DNA of 64,000 nucleotides, taken from assembly GCA_963728785.1 (NCBI GenBank), contig CAVSKV010000002.1, forward strand, positions 1,674,001-1,738,000. Direction: 5' to 3'. Position numbers and translations under genes: made by a program. Of this stretch, positions 1 through 9,572 are shown in pieces. The notes beneath the pieces were generated by a model that was not told the origin of the DNA, made no database searches, and saw nothing but the letters and a program-made list of their open reading frames with translations. Each line of letters begins with the position of its first letter. Within the stretch, counting starts at the first letter, position 1. Source of the stretch: JAGWRI01 sp963728785. GTDB lineage: Bacteria; Gemmatimonadota; Gemmatimonadetes; Gemmatimonadales; Gemmatimonadaceae.

Positions 1-85
1 CGGCGCAGCGCGGTTGTTCGTGAACGTCCTCTCGGCCAAGCAGAGCGCGGCCAAGGGACGGCATTCGACGGTTCCTGCACCGTGA
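1..85 (+). CDS. 3' end of an upstream gene, cut by the window edge
   Basis: Frame 2 is open from the window edge and ends in TGA at 83-85. That stop overlaps the GTG start of the next gene at 82-84 as GTGA. Overlaps of this type join every other gene of this operon, so the tail probably belongs to the first gene of the same operon. Only about 27 residues are visible, ending in STVPAP, and they are too short to identify. It could also be chance, because the next gene's own frame is open to the edge as well. Confidence 0.4.
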   Translation, partial: GAARLFVNVLSAKQSAAKGRHSTVPAP

Positions 86-1131
86 AACAGTGGCCGGGGC
101 TGGTCCGCCGGCTGGGAGCAGCAACGGTCCTGATAGCGACGGGGGCGTGCGCGCATAATTCGCGCACGCCGCTGGTCGTGTACTCACCGCATGGGAAGGA
201 TCTGCTGCAGTACTACGCGCAGGAATTCGAAGCCGCGCACCCGACGGTAGACGTGCAGTGGGTGGACATGGGATCGCAGGACGTGCTTGACCGGCTACGC
301 TCGGAAAGGGCGAACCCGCAAGCCGACGTCTGGTTCGGCGCGCCGTCGGAGACGTTCACCCGCGCGGCGGGCGAGGGGCTGCTCGAGGCGTACCGGCCGA
401 CGTGGGCCGCCGATGTCCCCGACGACACACACGATTCCCGCGACCTGTGGTACGGCACGTACCTCACCCCCGAGGTGATCGCCTACAACTCCGACGCCGT
501 GTCCAAAGTGGATGCTCCGCAGGATTGGGACGACGTCCTCGATCCGAAGTGGAAAGGGCAGGTCCTGATTCGTGACCCGATTGCATCAGGCTCGATGCGG
601 GCGATCTTCAGCGCGATCGTTGCCCGATCGATCGCCCAAACGGGATCGGAGGCCGCGGGCTGGGAATGGCTACGGCGGCTGGACGGCCAGACCAGCGAGT
701 ACACGCTCAACCCCACGTTACTCTATCAGAAGCTGGGGCGGCGCGAGGGGCTGATCAGCCTGTGGGACATGCCCGACATCGCCGAACTCGAACGGAAGTC
801 GGAGTTCCCGATCGCGTACGCGATCCCAACAAGCGGCACGCCTCTGCTCGTGGACGCGATCGCGATCGTGAAGGGAAGCAAGCACCCGGAGTTGGCCAAG
901 CAGTTCTACGAGTTCGTCACGACGCCGGAGGCGCTGATCGACGCGGCGCGCCGGTTCGTGCGCATTCCGGTGCGCAGCGACATCGCGGTCGATTCTCTGC
1001 CCGATTGGTACCGTGCGGTACAATTGCGACTCAAGCCGATGCAGATCGACCGGCAAATGCTGCTCGACAGCACCGACACGTGGATGCGGTACTGGGACGC
1101 GAACATCCGGAACAGCAGGCGCGGGAAATGA
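82..1131 (+). CDS. Ferric-type ABC transporter substrate-binding lipoprotein
   Basis: Extracellular solute-binding protein of the family 1 iron(III)/FutA-FbpA type, 349 aa, the usual length. It should bind substrate outside the inner membrane and deliver it to the permease encoded at 2216-3856. The N-terminus has basic residues, a short hydrophobic stretch and Cys23 preceded by Thr-Gly-Ala. This resembles a lipobox, although position -3 is not an aliphatic residue. The body has family hallmarks such as DVWFGAP near residue 80 and a YLTPEVIAYN stretch. The start is GTG at 82, overlapping an apparent upstream stop. The frame is open further upstream, so an earlier start cannot be excluded. Substrate could be Fe3+, but thiamine, phosphonate and polyamine binders share this fold. 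Confidence 0.85.
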   Translation: MKQWPGLVRRLGAATVLIATGACAHNSRTPLVVYSPHGKDLLQYYAQEFEAAHPTVDVQWVDMGSQDVLDRLRSERANPQADVWFGAPSETFTRAAGEGLLEAYRPTWAADVPDDTHDSRDLWYGTYLTPEVIAYNSDAVSKVDAPQDWDDVLDPKWKGQVLIRDPIASGSMRAIFSAIVARSIAQTGSEAAGWEWLRRLDGQTSEYTLNPTLLYQKLGRREGLISLWDMPDIAELERKSEFPIAYAIPTSGTPLLVDAIAIVKGSKHPELAKQFYEFVTTPEALIDAARRFVRIPVRSDIAVDSLPDWYRAVQLRLKPMQIDRQMLLDSTDTWMRYWDANIRNSRRGK

Positions 1132-2219
1132 GCGAACCCAGCGGGCTGCGCCTGACCGATCTGTCCCGCCGCTACGAGGGAACGGGGCGCGGAGTAGAAT
1201 CGCTCTCACTCGACGTGCGGGCCGGTGAACTGCTGGCATTGATCGGCGCGTCGGGGTCGGGCAAGACGACTACCCTTCGCATGATCGCCGGCTACGAACC
1301 ACCGGATGCCGGCCACATCGCGCTGGTGAACGCCGTGGGCACGGAACGCGACATGACCCGTGAGCCGCCGCAGCGGCGCGGCTTCGGGATGGTGTTCCAG
1401 CATTACGCGCTCTTTCCGCACATGTCCGTGCAGGAGAACGTGGCGTTCGGCCTCGAGGCGCGACGGGTGCCCAAAGCCGATCGCCTGAGCCGCTCCGGCG
1501 AAGCGTTGGCCAACGTGGGGCTGGCCGGCTACGGGCAGCGTGCGGTGCAGGCTCTTTCTGGCGGTGAGCAGCAGCGCGTAGCGCTGGCTCGGGCCCTGGT
1601 GATCGAACCCAACGTACTGCTGCTCGACGAACCGCTGTCGAACCTCGACCCGACGCTGCGCCAGTCGACGCGCGACGAACTGCGCGAGATGCTGCACCGC
1701 CTGCGGATTACGGTGGTATTCGTGACGCACGATCAGGAAGACGCGTTCGCCGTGGCCGACCGCGTGGCGATGCTGTGCGCCGGGCGGCTGGAACAGGTGG
1801 GCACGCCGGAGGAGTTGTACCGGGCGCCGGCATCGGCCGTGGTCGCGCGATTCGTCGGGCGCGGCACGCTGGCCCCGGCGCGGGCCGAGAACGATGTGGT
1901 GCTGGTGACGATCGGCGGTGTGACCCAGCGCGCGCCGCTCGGCCCGTCGCGTGGCGGTGGGGTGCGCGAAGGGTTGGCCGTCCTGCGGCCCGAGTTGCTG
2001 ACGCTGGTCGATGCGTCGGAGTCCGGCGCGTGGCGGGGGGTGGCCCACACTCGCCGCTACGCTGGGGACCATTACGTCTATCGGGTGGGAGACGTTCCGG
2101 GGGCGAACGAACCGCTCGAAGTGCGATGCGAGCATGGACGGCATGCCGAGGGCGATGCGGTCGGGGTACGGCTCCGGGAGAGGCCGGTGGCGCTGGTGGG
2201 TCCGCCCGGCCATCGATGA
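1128..2219 (+). CDS. Ferric-type ABC transporter ATP-binding protein
   Basis: Cytoplasmic ATPase subunit (363 aa) that powers the importer. Walker A is GASGSGKTT at residues 40-48. There is a Q-loop in VFQHYALFPH, an ABC signature LSGGEQQR, a Walker B LLLDEP and an H-loop VTHDQEDAF. A C-terminal TOBE-like region of roughly 120 residues follows, as in FbpC/PotA-type subunits. The ATG at 1128 overlaps the previous TGA as ATGA, which selects this start over the much longer open frame beginning at 666. The downstream permease overlaps in the same way, so the three subunits are probably translationally coupled. Confidence 0.92.
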   Translation: MSEPSGLRLTDLSRRYEGTGRGVESLSLDVRAGELLALIGASGSGKTTTLRMIAGYEPPDAGHIALVNAVGTERDMTREPPQRRGFGMVFQHYALFPHMSVQENVAFGLEARRVPKADRLSRSGEALANVGLAGYGQRAVQALSGGEQQRVALARALVIEPNVLLLDEPLSNLDPTLRQSTRDELREMLHRLRITVVFVTHDQEDAFAVADRVAMLCAGRLEQVGTPEELYRAPASAVVARFVGRGTLAPARAENDVVLVTIGGVTQRAPLGPSRGGGVREGLAVLRPELLTLVDASESGAWRGVAHTRRYAGDHYVYRVGDVPGANEPLEVRCEHGRHAEGDAVGVRLRERPVALVGPPGHR

Positions 2220-3856
2220 AGAAGCGGTTCACCGGTCTGACGATCGCCGTTCTGGCGATTCTCGCGTGGAGCGTCGTCTATCCCAACGCGTCGGTGGTGG
2301 TGGGGAGCTTTGCCCATGGGCTCACCGACTGGCGCGCGTTCTTCTCGAATCCGGCCGACCATGAGGCCCTGGTCAATACCATCATCATTTCCGTGGCGTC
2401 GGTGGTTGCATCGCTGGCCATCGGGATCCCGCTGGCATTTCTGCTCACGCGGTTCGAATTCCGGGGGCGCCGCGTGATGAGCGCCTTCGCCACCCTCCCC
2501 GCCGCGCTGCCCCCGCTGGTGGGTGTGATCGCGTTCCTCTTCCTCTATGGCGAGAGCGGCGTGGTGACGCGCGCGGTGCAGCACCTGTTCGGGCTGCCGC
2601 ACGCACCGTGGACGTTCACCGGTGTGTGGGCGATTGTCTTCGTGCACGCTTATACGATGTACGTATATGTGTTCCTGTTCGTCTCCGCTGGCCTGGAGCG
2701 GTACGATTCATCGCTCGATGAGGCGGCGTCGGGACTCGGGGCGTCGCGTACCTTGCGGTTGGGCCGGGTGACCCTGCCACTGCTCACCCCGTCGATCGTC
2801 GGCTCGATGCTGCTCGTGTTCATGAGCGCTCTGGGGTCGTTTTCGGCGCCGTACATCTTCGGCGGCGGAATTCGGGTGCTGAGTACCCAGATCCTGGTGT
2901 CGAAGCTGAACGGTTCGATGGGGCTGGCATATGTGGAGACCTCAATGCTCGCACTCACCGCCGTGATCGGGCTGCTGGCGCTCCGGCGGGTGGAGCGGCG
3001 GCGCGAGTATGCGATGGCCGGCAAAGGGCGTGCCACTCGCGCCGCGGTGCAGTCGCGCGGCTGGCGTATTGCCGCGCCCGCGCTGGCGGTGGTGGCCGTG
3101 GTGTTCCTGATTCTCCCACACGCCATGGTCGTGCTGGTGTCGTTCGCGCGCGACGGCACGTGGACCACGCAGGTACTGCCGCCGCAGTATACGCTCGACA
3201 ATTTCCGACGCCTGGCCGTGGACCCCGACCTGTGGCAGCCGATCGCGAACAGCGTGAGCATGGCGGCGATCGCGACGGCGGCGAACGTGGTGTTCGGTCT
3301 GCTCGCTGCCTACCTGCTCGTGCTCACGCGAGCCCCGGGGCGCAAACTGCTCGGACTGCTCGTCGCGCTGCCGTGGGCAATCCCGGCCACGGCGATCGCG
3401 CTCGGTCTGGCCGCGACCTTCGACCGGACGACCTGGGCCACGGCACGGGTGCTCCTGGTTGGCACATTCTGGATTCTGCCGCTGGCGTATTTCATCCGAA
3501 ATGTTCCGATCGTGACGAACGCCATCGAAGGATCGTTGCGACAGATGGATCCAACGATAGAGGACGCCGCCCGCGGGCTTGGCGCTTCGTGGTGGCTGGC
3601 GATGCGGCGGGTCATATTGCCGGCGGCGCGCCCGGGCCTCGTGGCCGGCGCCATGCTGGCGTCCGTAGCGGCGGTGGGCGAGTTCGTGGCGAGTATCGTG
3701 CTGTACACCCACAACAGCCGCCCGATCTCGATGGAAATCCTCTCCCAGTTACGCGGCCTTTCTTTCGGCACGGCGGCGGCCTACAGCGTACTGCTCATCG
3801 TCTTGGTGCTGGCCATCACGATGGGTGCGCGTTGGGGCGAGTCGAGGATGGCATGA
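2216..3856 (+). CDS. Fused two-domain ABC transporter permease (FbpB-like)
   Basis: Inner-membrane permease of 546 aa with about 12 hydrophobic segments. It is a tandem of two binding-protein-dependent transport domains, as in FbpB/SfuB ferric permeases. Each half carries an EAA loop that docks on the ATPase: EAASGLGASRTLRLGRV in the first half and EDAARGLGASWWLAMRRV in the second. The fused form explains why the operon has only one permease gene. The start ATG at 2216 overlaps the previous stop as ATGA, and its own stop overlaps the next gene in the same way. Confidence 0.92.
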   Translation: MKKRFTGLTIAVLAILAWSVVYPNASVVVGSFAHGLTDWRAFFSNPADHEALVNTIIISVASVVASLAIGIPLAFLLTRFEFRGRRVMSAFATLPAALPPLVGVIAFLFLYGESGVVTRAVQHLFGLPHAPWTFTGVWAIVFVHAYTMYVYVFLFVSAGLERYDSSLDEAASGLGASRTLRLGRVTLPLLTPSIVGSMLLVFMSALGSFSAPYIFGGGIRVLSTQILVSKLNGSMGLAYVETSMLALTAVIGLLALRRVERRREYAMAGKGRATRAAVQSRGWRIAAPALAVVAVVFLILPHAMVVLVSFARDGTWTTQVLPPQYTLDNFRRLAVDPDLWQPIANSVSMAAIATAANVVFGLLAAYLLVLTRAPGRKLLGLLVALPWAIPATAIALGLAATFDRTTWATARVLLVGTFWILPLAYFIRNVPIVTNAIEGSLRQMDPTIEDAARGLGASWWLAMRRVILPAARPGLVAGAMLASVAAVGEFVASIVLYTHNSRPISMEILSQLRGLSFGTAAAYSVLLIVLVLAITMGARWGESRMA

Positions 3857-5115
3857 CGCTCGAGCGGCCGCGCGTGCTCATCGTGGGTGGGGGTTTCGGA
3901 GGGTTGTACGCGGCGCGGGCGCTCGCCCACTGCGCCGTGCGAGTGACGCTGGTGGACCGCAGCAACCACCATCTGTTCCAGCCGCTGCTGTACCAGGCGG
4001 CCACGGCGACGCTGGCGCCGACCGACATCACGGCGCCCATCCGATGGTTACTGCGGCGGCAGGACAACGCCGAAGTGATCATGGCGGACGTCGAGCGGGT
4101 GGACGTCGAACGCCGCGAAGCCGTAGCCGACGGCGGCTCGCTGACCATTCCCTACGACTATCTAATCCTCGCGGCGGGCGCATCGCACTCCTACTTCGGA
4201 CATCCCGAGTGGGAGACGGTGGCGCCCGGGCTCAAGACCATCGAGGACGCGATTCGCATTCGCCAGCGGGTGCTGCTGGCGTTCGAGCGGGCGGAGAAGT
4301 CGCCGAGCGAGACCGAGCGCACGCGGCAGTTGACGTTCATCATCGTCGGTGGTGGCCCGACCGGCGTGGAGATGGCCGGGATGCTACCCGAGATCACCCG
4401 GCATGCGCTCCGCGAGGATTTCCGCCGCATCGATACGCGCCGGGCCCGGATCATCCTCCTCGAAGGGGGGGCACGCCTGCTGCCGGCCTATCCGGAGGAT
4501 CTCTCACGGGCGGCTCGCCGGTCGCTCGAGACGTTGGGCGTCGAGGTACGCACCGACACGCGCGTGAGCCACGTGGCGCGCGGCGTAGTGGACGCCGGCG
4601 ATGAACGCATCGAGGCGGCGACCGTCATCTGGGCGGCTGGCAACGAAGCATCGCCGCTCGGCACGTCGCTAGGTGTGCCGCTGGACCGGGCCGGCCGCGT
4701 GGTCGTCGGGCCAGATCTTTCGATTCCCGGGCACCCCGAGGTGTTCGTCGTCGGGGACCAGGCGGCCATGACGTCGGGAGGCAAGGCCGTGCCCGGCGTG
4801 GCGCCGGCTGCCATCCAGAGCGGGCCGGCAGCGGCGGCGAACGTCAAGCGGCTCGTGGCCGGCAAGCCGGCGCGCCCGTTCCACTATGTAGACAAGGGCG
4901 ACCTGGCGACCATCGGCCGCTACAAAGCCGTGGCACGCTTCGGCCGCCTGCACGTCTCGGGACCGCTCGCTTGGTGGCTCTGGCTGTTCATCCACATTCT
5001 GTATCTGGCTGGCTTCCGCAATCGAGCGAGCGTGCTGGTGGAGTGGGGGTACGCGTTCTTCACCTACCAGCGCGGGTCGCGGCTCATCACCGCCCGCCGC
5101 ACCACCGGCGACTGA
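3853..5115 (+). CDS. ndh: Type II NADH dehydrogenase (NDH-2)
   Basis: Non-proton-pumping NADH:quinone oxidoreductase, 420 aa, normal for the family, membrane-associated. Two Rossmann motifs are visible: GGGFGGLYAA near residue 12 for FAD and GGGPTGVEMAG near residue 170 for NADH. The FAD-contact motif FVVGDQAA lies near residue 300. The C-terminal part has a hydrophobic, Trp-rich stretch (LAWWLWLFIHILYLAG) expected to sit on the membrane. Its ATG overlaps the permease stop as ATGA, so it is the last gene of the iron-type ABC operon. This is an unusual partner for an importer and may point to a link between electron supply and metal uptake. Confidence 0.93.
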   Translation: MTLERPRVLIVGGGFGGLYAARALAHCAVRVTLVDRSNHHLFQPLLYQAATATLAPTDITAPIRWLLRRQDNAEVIMADVERVDVERREAVADGGSLTIPYDYLILAAGASHSYFGHPEWETVAPGLKTIEDAIRIRQRVLLAFERAEKSPSETERTRQLTFIIVGGGPTGVEMAGMLPEITRHALREDFRRIDTRRARIILLEGGARLLPAYPEDLSRAARRSLETLGVEVRTDTRVSHVARGVVDAGDERIEAATVIWAAGNEASPLGTSLGVPLDRAGRVVVGPDLSIPGHPEVFVVGDQAAMTSGGKAVPGVAPAAIQSGPAAAANVKRLVAGKPARPFHYVDKGDLATIGRYKAVARFGRLHVSGPLAWWLWLFIHILYLAGFRNRASVLVEWGYAFFTYQRGSRLITARRTTGD

Positions 5116-5160
5116 CCGGCGGTGCGGGAACCGGTGCGCGTGCGATAGGTTGATACCGAT

Positions 5161-6719
5161 ATGTCGCAGCCGGCGATCCACGACCAGAACAGCGCGTACG
5201 CGCACCGGTATCTGATCGCTCTCGGCGTGATCCTGGGCGCCGTGATGGAGTTGATCGACACGAGCATCGTCAACGTCGCGCTCGCTGACATGAGCGCCAA
5301 TCTCGGCGTGACGATCGATGAAGTCACGTGGGTAGTCGTGGGCTACATCCTCTCGGCCGTGGTCGTACTGCCGATGACGGGATGGCTGGCGGCGTATTTC
5401 GGGCGGAGGCGGTACTTCCTGGGTTCAGTCGCGATCTTCACCGTGTCCAGCTTCTTCTGTGGCACGGCGGGGTCGCTCGGCATGCTTGTATTCTGGCGGC
5501 TCATGTAAGGACTGGGTGGAGGGGCGCTCATCGCCACGGCGCAGGCCATCCTGTTCGACGCCTTTCCGCCCAATCAGAAGACCTAGCGGCGGCGGTTTTC
5601 GGCCTCGGGATGATCGTCGGGCCCGCCATCGGGCCGACGCTAGGCGGAATCATCGTCACGCACGACTCGTGGCCCTGGATCTTCTTCATCAACATCCCAG
5701 TCGGGATGTTGTCCTTCGTCGTCTTGCTGTTCGTGCACGATCATGTGGAGATCAGGAAACCCGGCCGGATCGACATCCTGGGAATCGCCCTTCTTGCTAT
5801 CGGCATCGGATCGCTGCAGTTCGTCCTCGAACGTGGGGAGCATTACAACTGGTTCGATTCACGGTTCATTGTCGGGCTCACCGTGATCGCCGTAGTCGGC
5901 ATCGTTTCCATGATCGTGTGGGAACTGCGCGCCGACGAACCGATTCTCGAGCTACATGTGCTCAAGGATCGCTCGCTGGCGGCCGGCTCGCTGTTTGCCT
6001 TCGCACTGGGCGCCGGCCTGTACGGCGGCATCTTTGCCGAACCGCTGTTCATGCAGCAAATCCTGCATTATGACGCGGAGAGCGCGGGGCTGCTGCTGCT
6101 CTCCGGCGCGATCGCCTCGGCCGTGATGATGATTCCGATGGCACGGCTCGGCGATCGCATCGACGTACGCTGGTTCATCGCAGCAGGGACCCTCACGCTC
6201 GCCTACTCGATGTGGCTCCATTTACACCTCACCGCCGGCGTGGCTGAAAGCACGTGGCACTGGCTGATCATCACACGCGGAGCGGCGCTGGGCATGATCT
6301 TCGTTCCATTGACGACTTCGGCGGTCGCCGGATTGCGGGGACGCGCCTTGGGCCACGGCTCGGCCATCTTCAACCTGACCCGACAACTGGGTGGCAGTCT
6401 CGGGCTCTCGATGCTCGCCACCTACCTCACGCGCGACGCCGCAGTGAATCGGGCCGTGCTCGTGACTCAAGCGTCCGGCACCGGGTTCGGCACCTATCTG
6501 CGGCTCCAGGCACTGGAACGCGGGTTCGTCGCGCGGGGCTCAGACCTGTTCACCGCCAAGCAACAGGCCCTGGCTGCACTCGATGGAATCATCAATCAGC
6601 AGGCGTACGTGATTGCGTTCGAGCACGTATTCCTGTGGGTCGGAGTGGCGATCCTTGCAGTCCTTCCGTTGGTGCCATTACTGAGACGGCCCGGCCAAAC
6701 GGCAATGAGCGGCCACTGA
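5161..6719 (+). pseudogene. Broken DHA2/EmrB-type multidrug efflux transporter
   Basis: Sequence of a 14-helix drug:H+ antiporter of the EmrB/QacA type, with MELIDTSIVNVAL in helix 1 and the motif A-like GRRRYF. The first segment stops at TAA 5506-5508, exactly where the conserved motif RLMQGxGGG needs Gln; CAA to TAA would be one C-to-T change. The same frame then continues GLGGGALIATAQAI to another stop at 5584-5586. The remainder (LAAAVFGLGMIVGP onward to 6719) is in a different frame, consistent with loss of one C in ACCCTA giving ACCTA near 5583. Apart from these two lesions, 78 bp apart, the protein looks intact, so decay is recent. Sequencing error could explain one lesion but less easily both. 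Confidence 0.8.
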
Positions 6720-6797
6720 TGCTTGCGCCGCCGGGAGGTCGGACAAAATGTCCTTGAATCTGACTATCGGCACCGGTGCATGCATTGACTTCGGCCC

Positions 6798-8888
6798 GTG
6801 ACCGCGCCCACTGTTCAAAATCAACGGCCAGCGCGTGACGCGTTCTCGCGTGCTCATTCTTCCGCACTCCCGCATGATGCGCCACCTGTGAACATCGAGT
6901 CCAATACCGGCCCCAACAGTGCGCCAATGGCCCGCTTCGAAGCGCTGTTCGAGGCGATCGCGCACGCGATCGCCGTGTTCGATGACAACCTCCAATTGGT
7001 GAGCGCGAACCCGCGTTATTACGAACTCACGGGCACAAAGGCTGGTAACGCGATGGGCCGGTCGGTGTACGATGCGTTCCCCAACGCCCAGGCGGATCTC
7101 ACCGAGCAGATCGACTCCGCCGTGCGCGGGGTGCCGGTTGTCGCGTATCCGGTGACCTTCCAGCCCAGCAGCGGGCCGCGCCAGGTGGAGATGACGTTCG
7201 TGCCGATCGCCACCGAGGCGGGCAAGCGCGGATTGGTGTTCGCTGGCAACGACATCACTGAACGCGAGAAACTGCGCAAGGACCTGGCGCGAAGCGTGGG
7301 TCAACTCGAGACGATCTTCGACGTCATTCCCGACTCGGTTCGCGTGGTGGACCCCGATGGCAACACGTTGCGCACCAATACCCAGGCGCAGCTCGACCAT
7401 GCGCCGAGCACGCCGACGACGCTGCGCGAACTTTGGCAGCTCGATCGCCCCCGCACGCTCGATGGCACGAGCCTGTTCGTGCACGAGCATCCGACGGCGC
7501 GTGCCCTGCGAGGTGAGCGGGTACGCGGGGAACGCCTGGAGGTGCGTCGGGGACCCGACGGCGCGATGATCATCGACGTCAACGCCAATCCTCTCTACGA
7601 CGAACAAGGGCGCATTCGGGGCGCCGTAACAGTTGAGCGCGACGTGACGTTCCGCACTCAGCTGCAGCAGCAGTTGGAAGAGGAAGCACGGCGCACGGCG
7701 GAACTGTACGAGCGGGTCTCGACGGAAGCGGAACGCCTGGAGCGCATGGTGCAGGACCGGACACAGGAAGTGCTGGCGCTGCAGGACGCGCGGTCGCGCG
7801 AGCGGCGTCTAGCCGCGGTGGGACAGCTCGCGGCCGGAGTCATGCACGACGTGAACAACGCCCTCAACCCGATCATGGCGGCGGCGTACCTGCTAGAGAC
7901 CAACGCCGGGAATCCCGACGCCGTGCGCGACTACGCGGTGCGCATTGCCAAAGCCGCCGAAACGGGCGCCGCGACGGCGTCGCGTGTCGGTCGGTTCATT
8001 CGACAGGAACCGATGTCGGGCATCGGCGAGGAAATGATCGATCTCGCCGCAATTTGCGATGAGGTAGTGGCGATGACGCGGCCGCTATGGGCGGAGCGCG
8101 CACGCGGCGGCCTGGTGCAACTCGAACAGAAGGTCGCCGCGGGATCGATGATCCGGGGCATTCCGGGAGAGATACGGGAAGCGCTGCTCAACCTCATCCA
8201 GAACGCACTGGACGCCATGCGCGGGGGTGGCACGCTCAGCATCACCACCCGCATCATCGACGGGGAGGTGATTCTCGAGGTCCGGGACAGCGGTATCGGC
8301 ATGTCGGATGAAGTACGCGAACGGGCATTCGAACCGTTCTTCACCACGAAGGGACAGGCCGGTACGGGGCTCGGCCTTGCCGAGGTGTACGGCATTGCCA
8401 AACGCCATCGGGGCCGCGCCGAGATCGACTCGGTGCAAGGCCGCGGTACGACCCTCCGTCTGGTGTTCCCAATCGCGGCGGAAATGCCGACCGGTCCGGC
8501 CAGCGAACTGCCGAGCCACCGCGCGCCCCGCCGCGTGCTGCTCGTGGAGGACCATCCGGACAGCCGGGAACTCATGCAAGCCATTCTGGAGAGCGATGGC
8601 CACACAGTGCAGGCGGCAACCTGTGTGGAGGAAGCGAGGGGCTGGCTCGGCGAATCAGGCGAATCGCGCTATGACGTCCTCATCACGGACATTGGTCTGC
8701 CTGACGGAAGCGGGTGGGATCTCGTGGCGTACGCCCGAGGCCGGTGCCCCGGTCTGCGAATCGGCGTAATAACCGGATGGGAACCACGCGGGAACGTGGG
8801 GGCCACGGATTTTTTGCTACGGAAGCCGGTCAGAACGTCCGACCTCCTCGCTCAGGTCGCCGCCAGCACCAACGTCACGCTGGCGTAG
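6798..8888 (+). CDS. PAS-domain hybrid sensor histidine kinase with receiver
   Basis: Soluble hybrid kinase, 696 aa from GTG 6798. There is a PAS domain at about residues 45-160, a second PAS-like region at about 170-275, then a coiled-coil linker. The dimerisation domain carries His350 in GVMHDVNN. The HATPase has an N-box LIQNALDAM, a G1 box DSGIGM and a G2 box GTGLGL. A C-terminal receiver has Asp631 in LITDIGLPDGSG and a conserved Lys in LLRKP. No membrane segments are seen, so the signal is probably cytoplasmic (redox, ligand or light). The start is uncertain; ATG 6927 (residue 44) just before the first PAS is an alternative. The ANTAR regulator 29 bp downstream is its likely partner. 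Confidence 0.88.
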   Translation: MTAPTVQNQRPARDAFSRAHSSALPHDAPPVNIESNTGPNSAPMARFEALFEAIAHAIAVFDDNLQLVSANPRYYELTGTKAGNAMGRSVYDAFPNAQADLTEQIDSAVRGVPVVAYPVTFQPSSGPRQVEMTFVPIATEAGKRGLVFAGNDITEREKLRKDLARSVGQLETIFDVIPDSVRVVDPDGNTLRTNTQAQLDHAPSTPTTLRELWQLDRPRTLDGTSLFVHEHPTARALRGERVRGERLEVRRGPDGAMIIDVNANPLYDEQGRIRGAVTVERDVTFRTQLQQQLEEEARRTAELYERVSTEAERLERMVQDRTQEVLALQDARSRERRLAAVGQLAAGVMHDVNNALNPIMAAAYLLETNAGNPDAVRDYAVRIAKAAETGAATASRVGRFIRQEPMSGIGEEMIDLAAICDEVVAMTRPLWAERARGGLVQLEQKVAAGSMIRGIPGEIREALLNLIQNALDAMRGGGTLSITTRIIDGEVILEVRDSGIGMSDEVRERAFEPFFTTKGQAGTGLGLAEVYGIAKRHRGRAEIDSVQGRGTTLRLVFPIAAEMPTGPASELPSHRAPRRVLLVEDHPDSRELMQAILESDGHTVQAATCVEEARGWLGESGESRYDVLITDIGLPDGSGWDLVAYARGRCPGLRIGVITGWEPRGNVGATDFLLRKPVRTSDLLAQVAASTNVTLA

Positions 8889-8904
8889 TAAGGCAGCGAG
8901 TCCC

Positions 8905-8910
8905 TAAGTT
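8905..8910 (+). promoter_or_regulatory. Possible -10 box of a leaderless transcript
   Basis: TAAGTT fits the TANNNT pattern of a -10 element and lies 7 nt before the ATG of the ANTAR regulator. If used, transcription would begin at or next to the start codon. No good -35 is seen. Three other genes in the window have the same layout. Confidence 0.3.
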
Positions 8911-8917
8911 AGTCGCA

Positions 8918-9523
8918 ATGACGGAAGACAGCCCGCAGATTCGGATCCTCGTCGCGGAAGACGACGGCAACGCGCGCGCTCTGCTCGTTGAACTGTTGTC
9001 TGCGTTGGGTCATATCGTCGTCGCTGAGGTCGGAACCGGGCGGGAGGCGCAGGAGCGCGCGCTTGAACTGGTGCCGGACGTGGTGCTGCTCGATGTGCAC
9101 ATGCCCGATGGGTCGGGCATTGAAGCAGCCGAAGCGATCACACAGACGGCACCGGGAGTCGCGGTGGTGTTGCTCAGCGGCGACCAGACGCTCACGCTGT
9201 CGGACCACGACGTGGCCGCTACGGCCGCGATCGCTTTCCTGGCCAAGCCGGCGCCGCCGCGTGTGCTCGACTCCACGATCCGGCTGGCGGCGACGCGTGC
9301 CAAGGAGTTGGCGGCGGCGCGCAAGGACGCCGAAGGCGCCCGGCAGGCCCTCGAGAATCGCAAGACGATCGAGCGGGCCAAGGGGATCCTAATGCGCCGT
9401 ACGGGATCGTCCGAGCAGGAGGCGTACCGCATCTTGCAGCGCACGAGCCAGGATCGGTCAGTGCCGATGGTGGAGATCGCCAAAGCGGTGCTGGCCAGCG
9501 AGCCGGGCGCCAACGAGCGCTAA
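8918..9523 (+). CDS. Response regulator with ANTAR RNA-binding output domain
   Basis: 201 aa. An N-terminal receiver has acidic residues in VAEDDGN, the phosphoacceptor Asp59 in LLDVHMPDGSG and a Lys in FLAKP. A short coiled coil follows, then a C-terminal ANTAR domain (about residues 140-195) with the typical IERAKGILMRR and EAYRILQRTSQ helices. ANTAR regulators bind twin hairpins in nascent RNA and prevent termination. No such target is obvious next to it, since the following gene is convergent. It lies 29 bp after the hybrid kinase, so the two are probably a signalling pair. ATG 8918 is chosen because the receiver begins directly after it; there is no clear ribosome-binding site. Confidence 0.9.
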   Translation: MTEDSPQIRILVAEDDGNARALLVELLSALGHIVVAEVGTGREAQERALELVPDVVLLDVHMPDGSGIEAAEAITQTAPGVAVVLLSGDQTLTLSDHDVAATAAIAFLAKPAPPRVLDSTIRLAATRAKELAAARKDAEGARQALENRKTIERAKGILMRRTGSSEQEAYRILQRTSQDRSVPMVEIAKAVLASEPGANER

Positions 9524-9572
9524 TCCCGCCACTGCTGGGAGCGTCGGCCGTCCCCCGCCGCCGTCCCCTCGA

